Counted from the stretch's first letter, positions 1-8,753 are shown. The stretch is DNA of 64,000 bases from Kibdelosporangium sp. MJ126-NF4 (GCF_000826545.1 NZ_CDME01000011.1:1893045-1957044), one strand, 5' to 3'. Notes: generated by a model from the sequence alone, not told the origin. Program-made: numbers and translations.

Positions 1-1
1 C

Positions 2-619
2 GAACTCAAGCAGCGCGCCGAGCAACTCGCCGAACGCAACCGGCTGGCCAGGGAACTGCACGACTCGGTCGGGCACGCGCTGAGCGTGGTCACCATCCAG
101 GCCAGTGCCGCCGGGCGGGTGCTCGACACCGACCCGAAGTTCGCGCAGCGCGCGCTGTCGGCCATCGAGGAGTCCGCCCGTGCCGCGCTCGCCGACCTGG
201 ACCACGTCCTCGGTCTGCTCAGGGAGGACAAGCCGGGTACACAGCCGCAGCACACACTGGCCGACCTCGATCACCTGCTCGGTACCATTCGGCTGGCCGG
301 GGTCACCGTCGAGACCACGATCACCGGTGACGTGCCCGGCCTGCCGTTCGCGGTGTCGACCGAGGCGTACCGGATCGTGCAGGAGTGCCTGACGAACGCG
401 TTGAAACACGCGGGAAAGGTCACGGTGACGTTGGGAGTCGCGGCAGGCCACGATGCGCTGGAGGTGGTGGCGGCCAACCCGTTGACCGGCCACCCCTCGC
501 CGCCGCGCGGTGGTCGCGGTATCGCGGGCATGCGCGAGCGCGCGACTGTCCTGCGTGGACAGATCGAGGCCGGTCCCGACGCGGGGACGTGGCGGGTGAG
601 AGCGAGGATTCCGCTGTGA
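2..619 (+). CDS. Two-component sensor histidine kinase, C-terminal part (HisKA_3/HATPase)
   Basis: The reading frame is open from the window edge, so only the last 205 residues are seen. It begins in the dimerisation and phosphoacceptor helix, with the H-box HDSVGHALSV (His at bases 59-61) typical of NarL-type kinases. The ATPase domain follows with an N-box (ECLTNALKHAG) and a G-box (GGRGIAGMRERA). It would autophosphorylate and pass phosphate to the response regulator just downstream on the same strand. The sensor and any membrane segments lie outside the window. The last codons (R-I-P-L-stop) are the first unit of a 14-bp tandem repeat that leads into the regulator gene. Confidence 0.93.
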   Translation, partial: ELKQRAEQLAERNRLARELHDSVGHALSVVTIQASAAGRVLDTDPKFAQRALSAIEESARAALADLDHVLGLLREDKPGTQPQHTLADLDHLLGTIRLAGVTVETTITGDVPGLPFAVSTEAYRIVQECLTNALKHAGKVTVTLGVAAGHDALEVVAANPLTGHPSPPRGGRGIAGMRERATVLRGQIEAGPDAGTWRVRARIPL

Positions 620-659
620 GGATTGCGCTGTGAGGATTCCACTGTGAGGTCGGTGCTGT
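604..659 (+). repeat. Four tandem 14-bp units forming a chain of mini-cistrons
   Basis: Four 14-bp units (604-617, 618-631, 632-645, 646-659), each like GAGGATTCCGCTGT, link the kinase stop to the regulator start. Every junction reads GTGA, a GTG start overlapping a TGA stop. Starting at GTG 616, 630 and 644 there are three five-codon frames (M-R-I-A-L, M-R-I-P-L, M-R-S-V-L). Each ends on a TGA that overlaps the next GTG, and the last overlaps the regulator's GTG at 658. Confidence 0.8.
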
Positions 660-1308
660 GACAGTCAAGGTGCTGCTCGTCGACGACGAGGAGCTGATCA
701 GGGCAGGCCTGCGGGCGATCATCGACGCCGAGCCGGACCTCGGTGTCGTCGGCGAGGCCGAGGACGGCGCCGACGTGCTGCCGCTGGTCACCAGGCTGGC
801 GCCGGACGTGGTGCTGATGGACGTGCGGATGCCCGCGGTGGACGGCATCCAGGCCACCAGGCACATCCTCGACCGCGTGCCGAACCCGCCGAAGATCATC
901 GTCGTGACGACGTTCGAGAACGACGACTACGTCTACGACGCGCTGCACGCCGGAGCCAACGGTTTCCTGCTCAAACGAGCACGGCCCGCCGAGATCGTGC
1001 GGGCGGTCAAGGTGGTCGTCGCCGGTGACTCGCTGCTGTTCCCCGACAAGATCAGGGCACTGGCCAAACGGCGCGGGCTGGAACCCGGCCGGTCAGGCCT
1101 GCGGGAGGCAGGTCTGACCGACCGGGAGGCCGAGGTGCTCAGGCTGATGGCCACCGGGCTGTCCAATGTGGAGATATCGGACCGGCTGTTCGTCAGTGTG
1201 CAGACGGTGAAAACGCATGTGGGCAACGTGCTGTCGAAGCTGCACGCCCGCGACCGGACCCAGGCCGTGATCACCGCGTACGAATCGGGCTTCGTGACAC
1301 CGGGCTAG
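658..1308 (+). CDS. NarL/LuxR-family response regulator
   Basis: 216 residues. The receiver domain (about 4-120) carries the acidic pair D9-D10, the phosphorylatable Asp55 in VVLMDVRMP, and the Lys of FLLKRA. A LuxR-type HTH sits at about 150-212 (LTDREAEVLRLMATG, followed by VQTVKTHVGNVLSKL). It is the cognate partner of the kinase fragment upstream. The start is the GTG that overlaps the final TGA of the mini-cistron chain, so its translation probably depends on ribosomes arriving from the kinase gene. Its regulon cannot be read from the sequence. Confidence 0.95.
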   Translation: MTVKVLLVDDEELIRAGLRAIIDAEPDLGVVGEAEDGADVLPLVTRLAPDVVLMDVRMPAVDGIQATRHILDRVPNPPKIIVVTTFENDDYVYDALHAGANGFLLKRARPAEIVRAVKVVVAGDSLLFPDKIRALAKRRGLEPGRSGLREAGLTDREAEVLRLMATGLSNVEISDRLFVSVQTVKTHVGNVLSKLHARDRTQAVITAYESGFVTPG

Positions 1309-1311
1309 GCC

Positions 1312-2751
1312 CTAGCGTCGTACCTCCGCCCATGCCTTGCTGAGGCGGTTGACCAGTTCGGTGAGGATGTCGTCGGGGAACCCGAACGGGAAACGGATGA
1401 AGTTGTCGTGCGCGCCGGACGGGTCGGTCGCCGCGCCGGGAACGACTTCGACGCCGTGCCGCAGCGCGGTCTGCGCGAAGATGCGGGCATCGGTGTTCGG
1501 CAGCTCGATCCACAACGCGGATCCGCCGTCCGGTGTACGCCAACGCCATTCGGGCAGATGCTGGGTCAGCAGCTCCCGCGCCCGGCCGAGCCGTTCCCGC
1601 AACTGCGCGATCCTGGTCGCGGCGAGCTCGGGCAGTTGCGGCAGCAGCCGTGCGGCCAGTGCCTGGTCCAGCACCGGGCTGCCGAGGTCGGCCAGTGCCT
1701 TGTGCCTGGCCAGCCGCTCGGCGGTCTCGACCGACGCGCGCACCCAGCCGATCCGCAGGCCCGCCCACACGGACTTGGCCAGCGACCCGATCGTGATCAC
1801 TTCCGCGTTGCTGCCTGCGAAAGCGGCGATCGGCGGTGGCGCGCCGTCGGAGGCGCCGACGGTGTACGCGTAGTCCTCGACCACCGGTACGGCGTACCGC
1901 GCGGCCAGTTCCACGACCCGGCGGCGTCTGCTGGTGGACATCATCACACCGGTCGGATTGTGGTACGTCGGCATGACGTACAGCAGATCCGGCTGGTGCT
2001 CGGCCATCACCCGGCTGAGGATGTCCGCCCTGATGCCCTCGTTGTCCAACTCCACCCCGACCAGCCGCACCCCGGTGGCCCTGAGCACGTCGAGACAGCC
2101 GGGCCAGCTCGGTGTCTCCACCACCGCCGTCCAGCCGCGTCTCAGGTACATCTGGGTGATCAGGCCGATCGCCTGCTGGGCGCCGGTGGTGATGACGACC
2201 TGCTTGGGCTCGGTGGGCAGTCCCGCCGCGGTCAGGTGGGCCGCGACGGCCGATCTGAGCTCCGGCAGTCCGGCCGGGTGGTAGCCCGATCCGTTGAGCA
2301 GCGCGGGCAGGTCCGCGTGCACCAGGTCGAGCAGCGCTCCGCGCAGGTGCGGCGCGCCGGGGTCGTAGGCTCTGGCCAGCGAGATGATCTCGCCTGGCCC
2401 TTCGTTGGTGCGGTTGATGATCGGCGTCGCCCTGCCGAACACGCGTCCCTCGACACTCGGCCGGAACCCGGGTGGGCGGACCACCCGTGTGCCACTGCCG
2501 CGCCTGCTGTCGACCAGGCCGATGGAGCGCAGTTCGTCGTACGCCGACACCACGGTCGCGCGGCTCACAGCAAGAGCCCGCGCCAGATCACGCTCGGACG
2601 GCAACCGCTCACCGGCATGCAGATCACCTGCGTGGATGGCTCGGCGCACGGCCTCTGCCAACCTCCGGTACAGCGGCGCCCGCCCGGCTGACGTGCTCGT
2701 CCAGTCGCCGAGAACCTCGACGAGATCGGAGCCGTCGGTCAAACGGTCCAT
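1312..2751 (-). CDS. MocR/PdxR-like GntR-HTH/aminotransferase regulator
   Basis: 479 residues from ATG 2751, chosen because GGGGGAG stands 2-3 bases upstream; an open frame continues further upstream but has no comparable site. The N-terminal GntR winged helix (about 20-90, with RLPSERDLARALAVSRATVVSAY) is fused to a class I aminotransferase fold (about 130-475). The putative PLP lysine is in SLAKSVWAGLRIGW. MocR proteins use bound PLP or an amino acid to control genes for vitamin B6, GABA or taurine metabolism. No such target gene is adjacent, so the target is unknown. It is convergent with the response regulator and ends 3 bases after it. Confidence 0.9.
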   Translation of the reverse strand: MDRLTDGSDLVEVLGDWTSTSAGRAPLYRRLAEAVRRAIHAGDLHAGERLPSERDLARALAVSRATVVSAYDELRSIGLVDSRRGSGTRVVRPPGFRPSVEGRVFGRATPIINRTNEGPGEIISLARAYDPGAPHLRGALLDLVHADLPALLNGSGYHPAGLPELRSAVAAHLTAAGLPTEPKQVVITTGAQQAIGLITQMYLRRGWTAVVETPSWPGCLDVLRATGVRLVGVELDNEGIRADILSRVMAEHQPDLLYVMPTYHNPTGVMMSTSRRRRVVELAARYAVPVVEDYAYTVGASDGAPPPIAAFAGSNAEVITIGSLAKSVWAGLRIGWVRASVETAERLARHKALADLGSPVLDQALAARLLPQLPELAATRIAQLRERLGRARELLTQHLPEWRWRTPDGGSALWIELPNTDARIFAQTALRHGVEVVPGAATDPSGAHDNFIRFPFGFPDDILTELVNRLSKAWAEVRR

Positions 2752-2866
2752 TACTCCCCCTGAATGGCCCGCGATCCAGGGCCACAACTCCCTCTGCTCG
2801 TGCCAACCTTTTCCCACACTGATCGGTATTCTCGTGGGTTCGTTAGCACCCCGAGCGAAGAGTTCT

Positions 2867-2908
2867 CGTGAGTGGTTTGGCCGGTTAGCACCGGCCAACC
2901 CACTCACG
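2867..2908 (-). terminator. 18-bp stem hairpin after the EAL-CBS-GGDEF gene
   Basis: An inverted repeat with an 18-bp stem (CGTGAGTGGTTTGGCCGG against its complement, one G:T-type mismatch) and a 6-base loop TTAGCA. It lies just downstream of the minus-strand gene ending at 2925 and upstream of the MocR gene. There is no long U-tract, as is common for actinomycete terminators. A related hairpin follows the NAD kinase gene at 24389-24434. Confidence 0.7.
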
Positions 2909-2924
2909 ATGTGTGACCTGGGGT

Positions 2925-4628
2925 TTAGGCGACGGGCTGGCGGGCCTGGGGTTGTGGCCCGCGTGCGGGGCGGCCACGCAGCACGTCCACCCGGTCGGTG
3001 CCCGGCCGCCCGAGCACCCAGCTGGACCCGGGAACGGCCTTCGCCTGCTTCTTCAGCGGTGCCAGCATCGCCGACGCGTCACGGTAGGAGCCAACGGTGT
3101 TCGCGCCGCAGACCAGCGACGCGAGCGACACCGTGACCGGCGTGCCCTCCGCGTACCACTCCGTGTCCAGCAGCACCCCGGCGAGCGCGGAGATCTCGTC
3201 GAGGTCGGTGACGAGCAGGAAGTCGTCCCCGCCGACGTGGCCGACCAGCACGTTCGGCATGCTCGCCGACGCCTCGGTGATCCGGCGGCCGAAGGTCCTG
3301 ATCAGGTCGTCGCCCGCGGCGAAACCCATGGTGTCGTTGACGGTCTTGAACGCGTCGACGTCCAGCCACGCGATGACGAACATCTCGTTGTCGGCGATGC
3401 GGCGGTCGACCTCGCGCGCGACCGAGTCCGTGCCCGGCAGCCGCGTCAGCGGGTTGAGCGAGACGGCCTGCTCCACCTTCATGTCGGCGACACCGCGGAT
3501 CACGTCGCTCGCCCGCACGACGCCGACACAGCGGCCGCCCTCGTCGGTGACTGCCACGTCGTCGCCCGTGCGTTCCCAGTCGGTGTCACCGACCAGTTCG
3601 AGCAACTCCATGCCGGTCGCCTCGCGGTCGATCAGCAGCGGCCGGTCCGCGTGCCGGGACGCCTCGCGCTTGGCGTGCAGCGCGTGGCCGTACGGCCCGG
3701 CGACGATCAGCAGGAACCGGCTGCGGTCGATCGACCACTGCGGCCGCCACGTCTCGTCGACCAGGACGATGCCGTTGATGTCCGGGCGTTCGGCGAGCGT
3801 GGCGCGGACCTCCTCGGCGGTCGCGGTGACCGGGAGCATCAGCGCGGGGTGCAGGAAGTCGGTGACTTTCGGCGGTTTCACCGCGGTGACACGCCTGCCC
3901 GCCGCCTCGGCCAGTGTCCGGATGCGGCTCGGGTCGACGATCGAGTCGGCGAGGTACTCGCCCTGTGCCACGCGCACACCGAGCCTGCTCAGGGTGGCGA
4001 GCTGGTTGTCGTTGGTCACGTTGACCGCGGCGAGCCGGGAGTCGGTGCGCGATGCCAGGCGAACGAGCGCGTCGAGCATCGCGGTGGTTGCCGCGTCGTC
4101 CGGGGTGGCCAGCAACTTCGACTGGACCTTGATCATGTTCGGCGCGGCCTCGGCGATCAGCGCGAGCGGCACGTCACCGTCGCCGATGCCGTCGAGGGCG
4201 ATCCGGAACCCCTCGGCACGCAGCTTGGCGATGCCTTCGAGCAGATCGGCCCGGCGGGCCTGGCAGAACGGCGTGCCGATCTCGAACACGACGTCGCTGC
4301 TGTGCCGGTTGGAGTGCCGCAGCACGGGCAGCAGGTGGTGCAGCAGCTCGTCCGTGCGAGCCGCTGTCGATGCCAGGATGTTGACGTGCAGCGGGATCGC
4401 CGGATCCTGCCGCTCGGCGGCGAGCAGCGCGTGCCCTGCCAGCGCGATGTCGGTCCTGGTCAACTGCCCCGCCCGGCCGGCAGCCTTGAACAGGCTGTGG
4501 ATGGTGCCGGACGACGGCACCGGGAGCGCTTCTACGGCGATGACACGCCCAGTACGTGTGCTGAGCAACGGCTGGAACGCGAAGTTCATTTCTTGCGTCG
4601 CGGACACGGCACACATACTGCCCAACAA
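2925..4628 (-). CDS. EAL-CBS-GGDEF protein (cyclic-di-GMP signalling)
   Basis: 567 residues from TTG 4628, or 563 from ATG 4616; neither has a strong ribosome-binding site. An EAL domain (about 14-240) precedes a CBS-like pair (about 270-395) and a GGDEF domain (about 410-550). The GGDEF part keeps LDVDAFKTVND and a GGDDF signature near residue 467, which is an allowed variant for diguanylate cyclase activity. The EAL domain keeps the EAL tripeptide and a Glu in FEIGTPF. Its usual DDFGTG metal loop reads DGIGDG, so phosphodiesterase activity is doubtful and a c-di-GMP-sensing role is possible. No membrane segment is seen. It follows the lycopene cyclase gene by 21 bases and is probably co-transcribed with it. 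Confidence 0.85.
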   Translation of the reverse strand: MLGSMCAVSATQEMNFAFQPLLSTRTGRVIAVEALPVPSSGTIHSLFKAAGRAGQLTRTDIALAGHALLAAERQDPAIPLHVNILASTAARTDELLHHLLPVLRHSNRHSSDVVFEIGTPFCQARRADLLEGIAKLRAEGFRIALDGIGDGDVPLALIAEAAPNMIKVQSKLLATPDDAATTAMLDALVRLASRTDSRLAAVNVTNDNQLATLSRLGVRVAQGEYLADSIVDPSRIRTLAEAAGRRVTAVKPPKVTDFLHPALMLPVTATAEEVRATLAERPDINGIVLVDETWRPQWSIDRSRFLLIVAGPYGHALHAKREASRHADRPLLIDREATGMELLELVGDTDWERTGDDVAVTDEGGRCVGVVRASDVIRGVADMKVEQAVSLNPLTRLPGTDSVAREVDRRIADNEMFVIAWLDVDAFKTVNDTMGFAAGDDLIRTFGRRITEASASMPNVLVGHVGGDDFLLVTDLDEISALAGVLLDTEWYAEGTPVTVSLASLVCGANTVGSYRDASAMLAPLKKQAKAVPGSSWVLGRPGTDRVDVLRGRPARGPQPQARQPVA

Positions 4629-4649
4629 GTCCCACTTTCGACGAATACG

Positions 4650-5744
4650 TCACCGATTGTTCATGTGTCTGACTCGGGCAATCACCGATTTGGCGCACAC
4701 CACGCGTGTTCGACCGGATGCTTTCCGGAAGATGCGCAGCATTGCGGCCATCGTCGCGCCGGGATCGTCCCGGCCGGAAAGATAGCCACGTTGTGCGTCG
4801 GGTGGTAGGTCAAAAAATAACTCAAAGAATCGTAGCGACTCGGCGGCGGAGAGTGACAACAGTGTTTCCAGTCCGCAGTGCCTGAGGAAATGGACCAGCC
4901 GGGCGCGCCGGGTCCACAGCGCGGGCCACGGATCCTCGCCTGCGGCGATCACCGCCGCGATCATCGGCGCGAGCCGGAATGCCTCGCCCACGCTGTACCC
5001 GGCGGCCGGGTGCACAAAACCGGCCGCCGCGCCGAACGGAAGCACCGGACCTCGTTTAGGCCGTGGCGTGTCGATGGGAAAACGCACGCGCTCGACGTCG
5101 GCGGTGTCGATCTTTATCCCGTAAGGATCAAGGCGTTCCCGCAGTGCCTGGCGCAGGGCCCGGAAATCCATTGCCGGGCGCCGCGCCAACGCCGTCTCTT
5201 CGAGAAGGACTTTGCCGCCACCGAGCGGCATCGCGTACAGGAACGTGTTGTGGTCGGAGCGCCAGTCCATGAAGATCGCCTCGCCCGGCGCGACCACCGG
5301 CGCGGCGGTCTGCTCGTCCACGATCACGCCGTATGCCGTCTGTTCGGCCGTGCCACCGCGGGAACCCATCGCGTTCACAACGGTTTTCGCCGTGAGCACC
5401 CGGCCGTCGGCCAGTTCCAGACTGGTCGCGGTCGCGGTGACCACCCGACCGCTGACGACCGTGACGTTCTTGCTCAGCGCGGCCATCAGCCGATCGTTGT
5501 CCAGAATGGCGTAGTGCCGTGCCACGACGTGCGGTTTGGTGGTGTACGCCCGCACGACCCTCGGCTCGGCGGCGGTGACGTCCGGCGGCAGCAACGCCAA
5601 CTCGTCGCCCCACAGGCCGTAGGTCGCGGGCCACCGCCGCAGCGGCTGAGGAGCCACGATCGTGGTCTCCAGCCCCAGCCGGGCACAGTGCGCGGCGAGC
5701 GCCCACCCCGACGGCCCGGCGCCCGCGATCATGACGTCGGGCAT
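4650..5744 (-). CDS. Lycopene cyclase family flavoprotein
   Basis: 364 residues. The N-terminal Rossmann motif MIAGAGPSGWALA binds FAD/NAD. The overall pattern (AAGFVHPAAGYSVGEAFRLAPMIAAVI near residue 250 and an ILDNDRLMAAL-type region near 80) matches the CrtY/CrtL lycopene beta-cyclase family, which closes ionone rings on lycopene. Length is close to the family norm of about 380-400. No other carotenoid gene (crtE, crtB, crtI) is in the window, so its substrate must be made elsewhere or it may cyclise another polyene. It is divergent from the HD phosphohydrolase gene and upstream of the c-di-GMP protein. Confidence 0.85.
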   Translation of the reverse strand: MPDVMIAGAGPSGWALAAHCARLGLETTIVAPQPLRRWPATYGLWGDELALLPPDVTAAEPRVVRAYTTKPHVVARHYAILDNDRLMAALSKNVTVVSGRVVTATATSLELADGRVLTAKTVVNAMGSRGGTAEQTAYGVIVDEQTAAPVVAPGEAIFMDWRSDHNTFLYAMPLGGGKVLLEETALARRPAMDFRALRQALRERLDPYGIKIDTADVERVRFPIDTPRPKRGPVLPFGAAAGFVHPAAGYSVGEAFRLAPMIAAVIAAGEDPWPALWTRRARLVHFLRHCGLETLLSLSAAESLRFFELFFDLPPDAQRGYLSGRDDPGATMAAMLRIFRKASGRTRVVCAKSVIARVRHMNNR

Positions 5745-5805
5745 ATCCCGATTGGATCACGCCGTGTCCAAGCGCTGGTGAGCGAGGTGCTAGTACCGTG
5801 CTGCC

Positions 5806-7359
5806 ATGAGTGACCCGAGAGAGGAACGACGTTCGCACGGCGCTCCCGCCGCCGCGTTCGACCTGGCGACCAGTCCCTTCCGTGTGGACAGGGACCGGGT
5901 CGCGGGATCACCCTTCTTCGCCCGGCTCGGCGGCGTCACCCAGGTGGTGAGCGCGAGTGGTTCGGGCCTGCTGCACAACCGACTGACGCACAGCGTGAAG
6001 GTCGCGCAGGTCGCGCGGGCCATCGCGGAACGGCTGGGGGCCGCGCCGCAGTACGTCGCGATCATCGACTCGCTCGGCGGCTGCGATCCCGACGTCGCCG
6101 AAGCCGCCGCGCTGGCGCACGACCTCGGCCACCCGCCGTTCGGACACCTGGGCGAGCAGGTGCTCGACCGCCTGGCCCGGCACCGGTTCGGCCTGGCCGA
6201 CGGGTTCGAGGGCAACGCGCAGTCGTTCCGGATCGTCACCACGACGGACGTCGGCGGTCCCGCCGTGGTCGGCCTTGACCTGACCGCGGCCGTGCGCGCC
6301 GCGATGCTGAAGTACCCGTGGACCCGCCTGCACCACCCCGAGCCGCACCCGCGGTTCATGCCCGAGCCACCGCGCGGCGCGTCCGAGCCGTCCGAGGGGC
6401 CGGGCACCGGATCCGGGAAGTTCTCCGCGTACGTGACCGAACTGGACGACCTCGAACAGGCGCGTGCGCCGTACGAAGGCAGGCTGGCCGACTGGCAGCA
6501 GACCGTCGAGGCGTCCGTGATGGACACTGCCGACGACATCGCGTACGCCATCCACGACATCACGGACTTCCACCGGATCGGCGTGCTGCAGCACGCGCCG
6601 GTCGCGGCCGAACTCGGGCAGTGGCAGGCGAACTCGGCCACCCTGTCCTGGCTGTCGGACGAGGAGGTCCGCCGCCAGGAACGCATGCCGGGGCGCTCGC
6701 TGGAGCTGCTGCGCCGCAGACTGCACGAGAAGGACTCGTGGATCGTCAGCGACGAGGCGTTCCACGTGGCGGTGGCCAGGGTCCGCTCGGAACTGGTCGA
6801 CGAGCTGCTGTCGACGCCGTTCGACGGATCGGTCGAGGCCGAACAGGCGGTGGCCCGGTTCTCACTGCGGTGGACCTCACGCCTGGTCGAGGAGATGTCC
6901 GTGGTCCAGGCGCCGCCGACGCGCTCGGGTCACGTGATGCTCGCCCGTGAGCAGTGGCACGAGGTGCAGGTGCTGAAGTTCGTGCACCGGAGGTTCGTGC
7001 TGCTGCGCCCGGATCTGGCGTTGCACCAACGTGGTCAGGCCCGGCTGGTGACCAAGTTGGTCGAGGCGCTGGACCAGTGGCTGGGGGACAGGTTCGAGGC
7101 GGACAGGCTGCCACGCAGGCTGCACGACCTCGTCGAGTTGGCGACGTCGGAGTACGGGGCACTGGCCCGGTCGGAGCCCGGCGTGCTCGTCGGGGCGACC
7201 GGAGAGGCGCCACAGGGACGGGACGCCATCCACGGCCTCGCCAGGGGACGGGCCGTCATCGACTTCGTCGCGTCCCTCACCGACAGGCAGGCAGTGTCCC
7301 TTATGGACGCCCTGTCCGGGCACAGTGGTCAGCCATGGTCCGACGCGTTCGTCCTGTGA
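5806..7359 (+). CDS. dgt: dGTPase-like HD-domain deoxynucleoside triphosphate hydrolase
   Basis: 517 residues. The HD metal site is clear: an early His in HNRLTHSVKVAQVAR, His105-Asp106 in AHDLGHPPFGHLGE, and a later Asp in DTADDIAYAIHD. These are hallmarks of the dGTPase/Dgt family, which splits dNTPs into deoxynucleoside and triphosphate. It probably trims dNTP pools in the cytosol; substrate preference cannot be read. The 517-residue length fits the longer actinobacterial form. It stands alone, divergent from the cyclase gene. Confidence 0.9.
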   Translation: MSDPREERRSHGAPAAAFDLATSPFRVDRDRVAGSPFFARLGGVTQVVSASGSGLLHNRLTHSVKVAQVARAIAERLGAAPQYVAIIDSLGGCDPDVAEAAALAHDLGHPPFGHLGEQVLDRLARHRFGLADGFEGNAQSFRIVTTTDVGGPAVVGLDLTAAVRAAMLKYPWTRLHHPEPHPRFMPEPPRGASEPSEGPGTGSGKFSAYVTELDDLEQARAPYEGRLADWQQTVEASVMDTADDIAYAIHDITDFHRIGVLQHAPVAAELGQWQANSATLSWLSDEEVRRQERMPGRSLELLRRRLHEKDSWIVSDEAFHVAVARVRSELVDELLSTPFDGSVEAEQAVARFSLRWTSRLVEEMSVVQAPPTRSGHVMLAREQWHEVQVLKFVHRRFVLLRPDLALHQRGQARLVTKLVEALDQWLGDRFEADRLPRRLHDLVELATSEYGALARSEPGVLVGATGEAPQGRDAIHGLARGRAVIDFVASLTDRQAVSLMDALSGHSGQPWSDAFVL

Positions 7360-7389
7360 CCGCAGGGGACCAGCTCCGCGGTAGGGACG

Positions 7390-8541
7390 TCAGAAGCGCA
7401 GAGCCCTGAGGCGGAACTCGTCCGAGCGGGTTCCGCTCAGCAGTAGATCCAGCCTTCCCGACAACACGTACGTCCCGCAGCGGCTCCTGGCCATCGTTGT
7501 CGGGGCTGGGTCCGCCCAGGGGATCTGTGCCTTGAGGGTCGCGGTCTGCCAGTTGTCGGTCGACGTCAGCCGGAGCAGCCTGGTGTTGGTTCGGGTGTTG
7601 TCGATGCCGTCCAGTGTCGTCGGGCCGGACAACAGGAGGCCGTCCAGCGCGCCGATGGGCTCGTTCACCGTCACCTGGGTGATGTTCTCCGGGTTTCGCA
7701 ACGGGATTCGCCACAGTGTCCGGCCGGACGAGTTGGCCACCAGTAGGAAACCGCTGGGGTGCAGGATGATCCCGTTCGCGCCGTTGCCCGCGCCCACTGG
7801 CGTCAGACGGTCGTCGCGGACCAGGATCGTCGGTGCGCCGTGCACCGGGACGCGGTAGATCGCTCCGCTGCGGGAGTCGGTCACGTACGCCGTGCCGTCG
7901 TGGGCCAGTGCCACGTCGTTGCCGAAGTGGGGCCGTGTGGTGTCCAACGCGCCGAGGTCGAGGTATCTGATCTGCCTGCCCGAGCGGAGGTCGTAGATCC
8001 CGAGTCCCGCCGTCTTGCCGTTCGTCTCCGGTGTCGAGCCGTCGGCGATGCCGATGTCGCCGTTCACCGCGAGCAGTCGCCCTCGCCGTTCGTCCACGGT
8101 CAGGCCCATGGTGGTGAGCAGCTTGGGGTCGTTCACCAACGTGTGGGCTGAGCCATCCGGCCGTACGGTCGACACTGTCCCGTGGGTCACCGAGCCGATC
8201 AGGAACTGGTTTCTGGTGGGGTCGTGGGCGATGCCCTCCGGGTGCAGCGCGTCGCCCTTGCCGAGGACGAAATCCGCACATGGCGGCTGCTCCGGTGCCG
8301 CCGCTGTGGCCGGGAGCGGGAACGTGCCCGCCGCGACCAGTGCCAGCACGACCAACCGCCAACCACTAGGTCGTGTCTCGAAGTCCCCGTTCGATGAGAG
8401 CCGGGATCGGGGCGGTTCCTGGCGTCGCCGCCGCGACGGCGCGAATACTGGTTGTCTTTGGCTGTTGCGGCGGTGGCGCCAGGGACCGCATCCGGCCCGG
8501 CTATCGCGGACGGGGGCTTTGAGACACGGCCTAGCTGCCAT
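7390..8541 (-). CDS. Secreted SMP-30/NHL-like beta-propeller with MITE insertion in its N-terminus
   Basis: 383 residues from ATG 8541. The mature part shows repeated propeller strands (HPEGIAHDPTRNQFLIG, GNDVALAHDGTAYVTDSR, NGIILHPSGFLLVAN) like SMP-30/gluconolactonase proteins. The element at 8369-8531 interrupts the gene after codon 3 and adds 55 codons in frame. Removing it with one TA gives M-A-A-S-G-W-R-L-V-V-L-A-L-V-A-A-G, then a signal-peptidase site near PATAAA, which is an ordinary signal peptide. In the present form an Arg-rich leader of about 57 residues precedes the hydrophobic core, so export may be impaired unless translation starts inside (TTG or GTG just after the element). 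The ribosome-binding site is weak. Confidence 0.75.
   Translation of the reverse strand: MAARPCLKAPVRDSRAGCGPWRHRRNSQRQPVFAPSRRRRQEPPRSRLSSNGDFETRPSGWRLVVLALVAAGTFPLPATAAAPEQPPCADFVLGKGDALHPEGIAHDPTRNQFLIGSVTHGTVSTVRPDGSAHTLVNDPKLLTTMGLTVDERRGRLLAVNGDIGIADGSTPETNGKTAGLGIYDLRSGRQIRYLDLGALDTTRPHFGNDVALAHDGTAYVTDSRSGAIYRVPVHGAPTILVRDDRLTPVGAGNGANGIILHPSGFLLVANSSGRTLWRIPLRNPENITQVTVNEPIGALDGLLLSGPTTLDGIDNTRTNTRLLRLTSTDNWQTATLKAQIPWADPAPTTMARSRCGTYVLSGRLDLLLSGTRSDEFRLRALRF
8369..8531 (-). mobile_element. MITE-like palindromic element, copy 1 (163 bp)
   Basis: Terminal inverted repeats GGTCGTGTCTCGAAGTCCCC and, on the other end, GGCCGTGTCTCAAAGCCCCC match at 21 of 25 positions when extended. It is flanked by TA on both sides (8367-8368 and 8532-8533), read as a 2-bp target duplication. 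The interior is also largely self-complementary, so the whole element folds as a long hairpin around a central loop near 8437-8463. There is no transposase gene. Element plus one TA is 165 bp, or 55 codons. The copy at 35410 shares the first 32 bases exactly and most of the rest. Confidence 0.85.
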
Positions 8542-8753
8542 GTCCGCAACGTAGCCCCGCCAACGCTGTTCGCGTAACCGCCGAACGTCGGCGAGGGCCA
8601 GGGGCTTCGTTCCGTGACCGGCTGCCGGGACCGAGTCACTCATACGGCTGCTGTTCGGGGCGTGTTCGGCCACATAACGTCTGCGCGATCCGGGGCTGTC
8701 CCGGGATCGTCCGCGTGTGTCGGGGCACGCGTCGGAGTACTGGGAGGGGACTA

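Noticed and set aside
2752..2907. 52-codon N-terminal extension of the MocR regulator
   Set aside because: It would run into the terminator hairpin, and ATG 2751 has a strong ribosome-binding site and family-like N-terminus.
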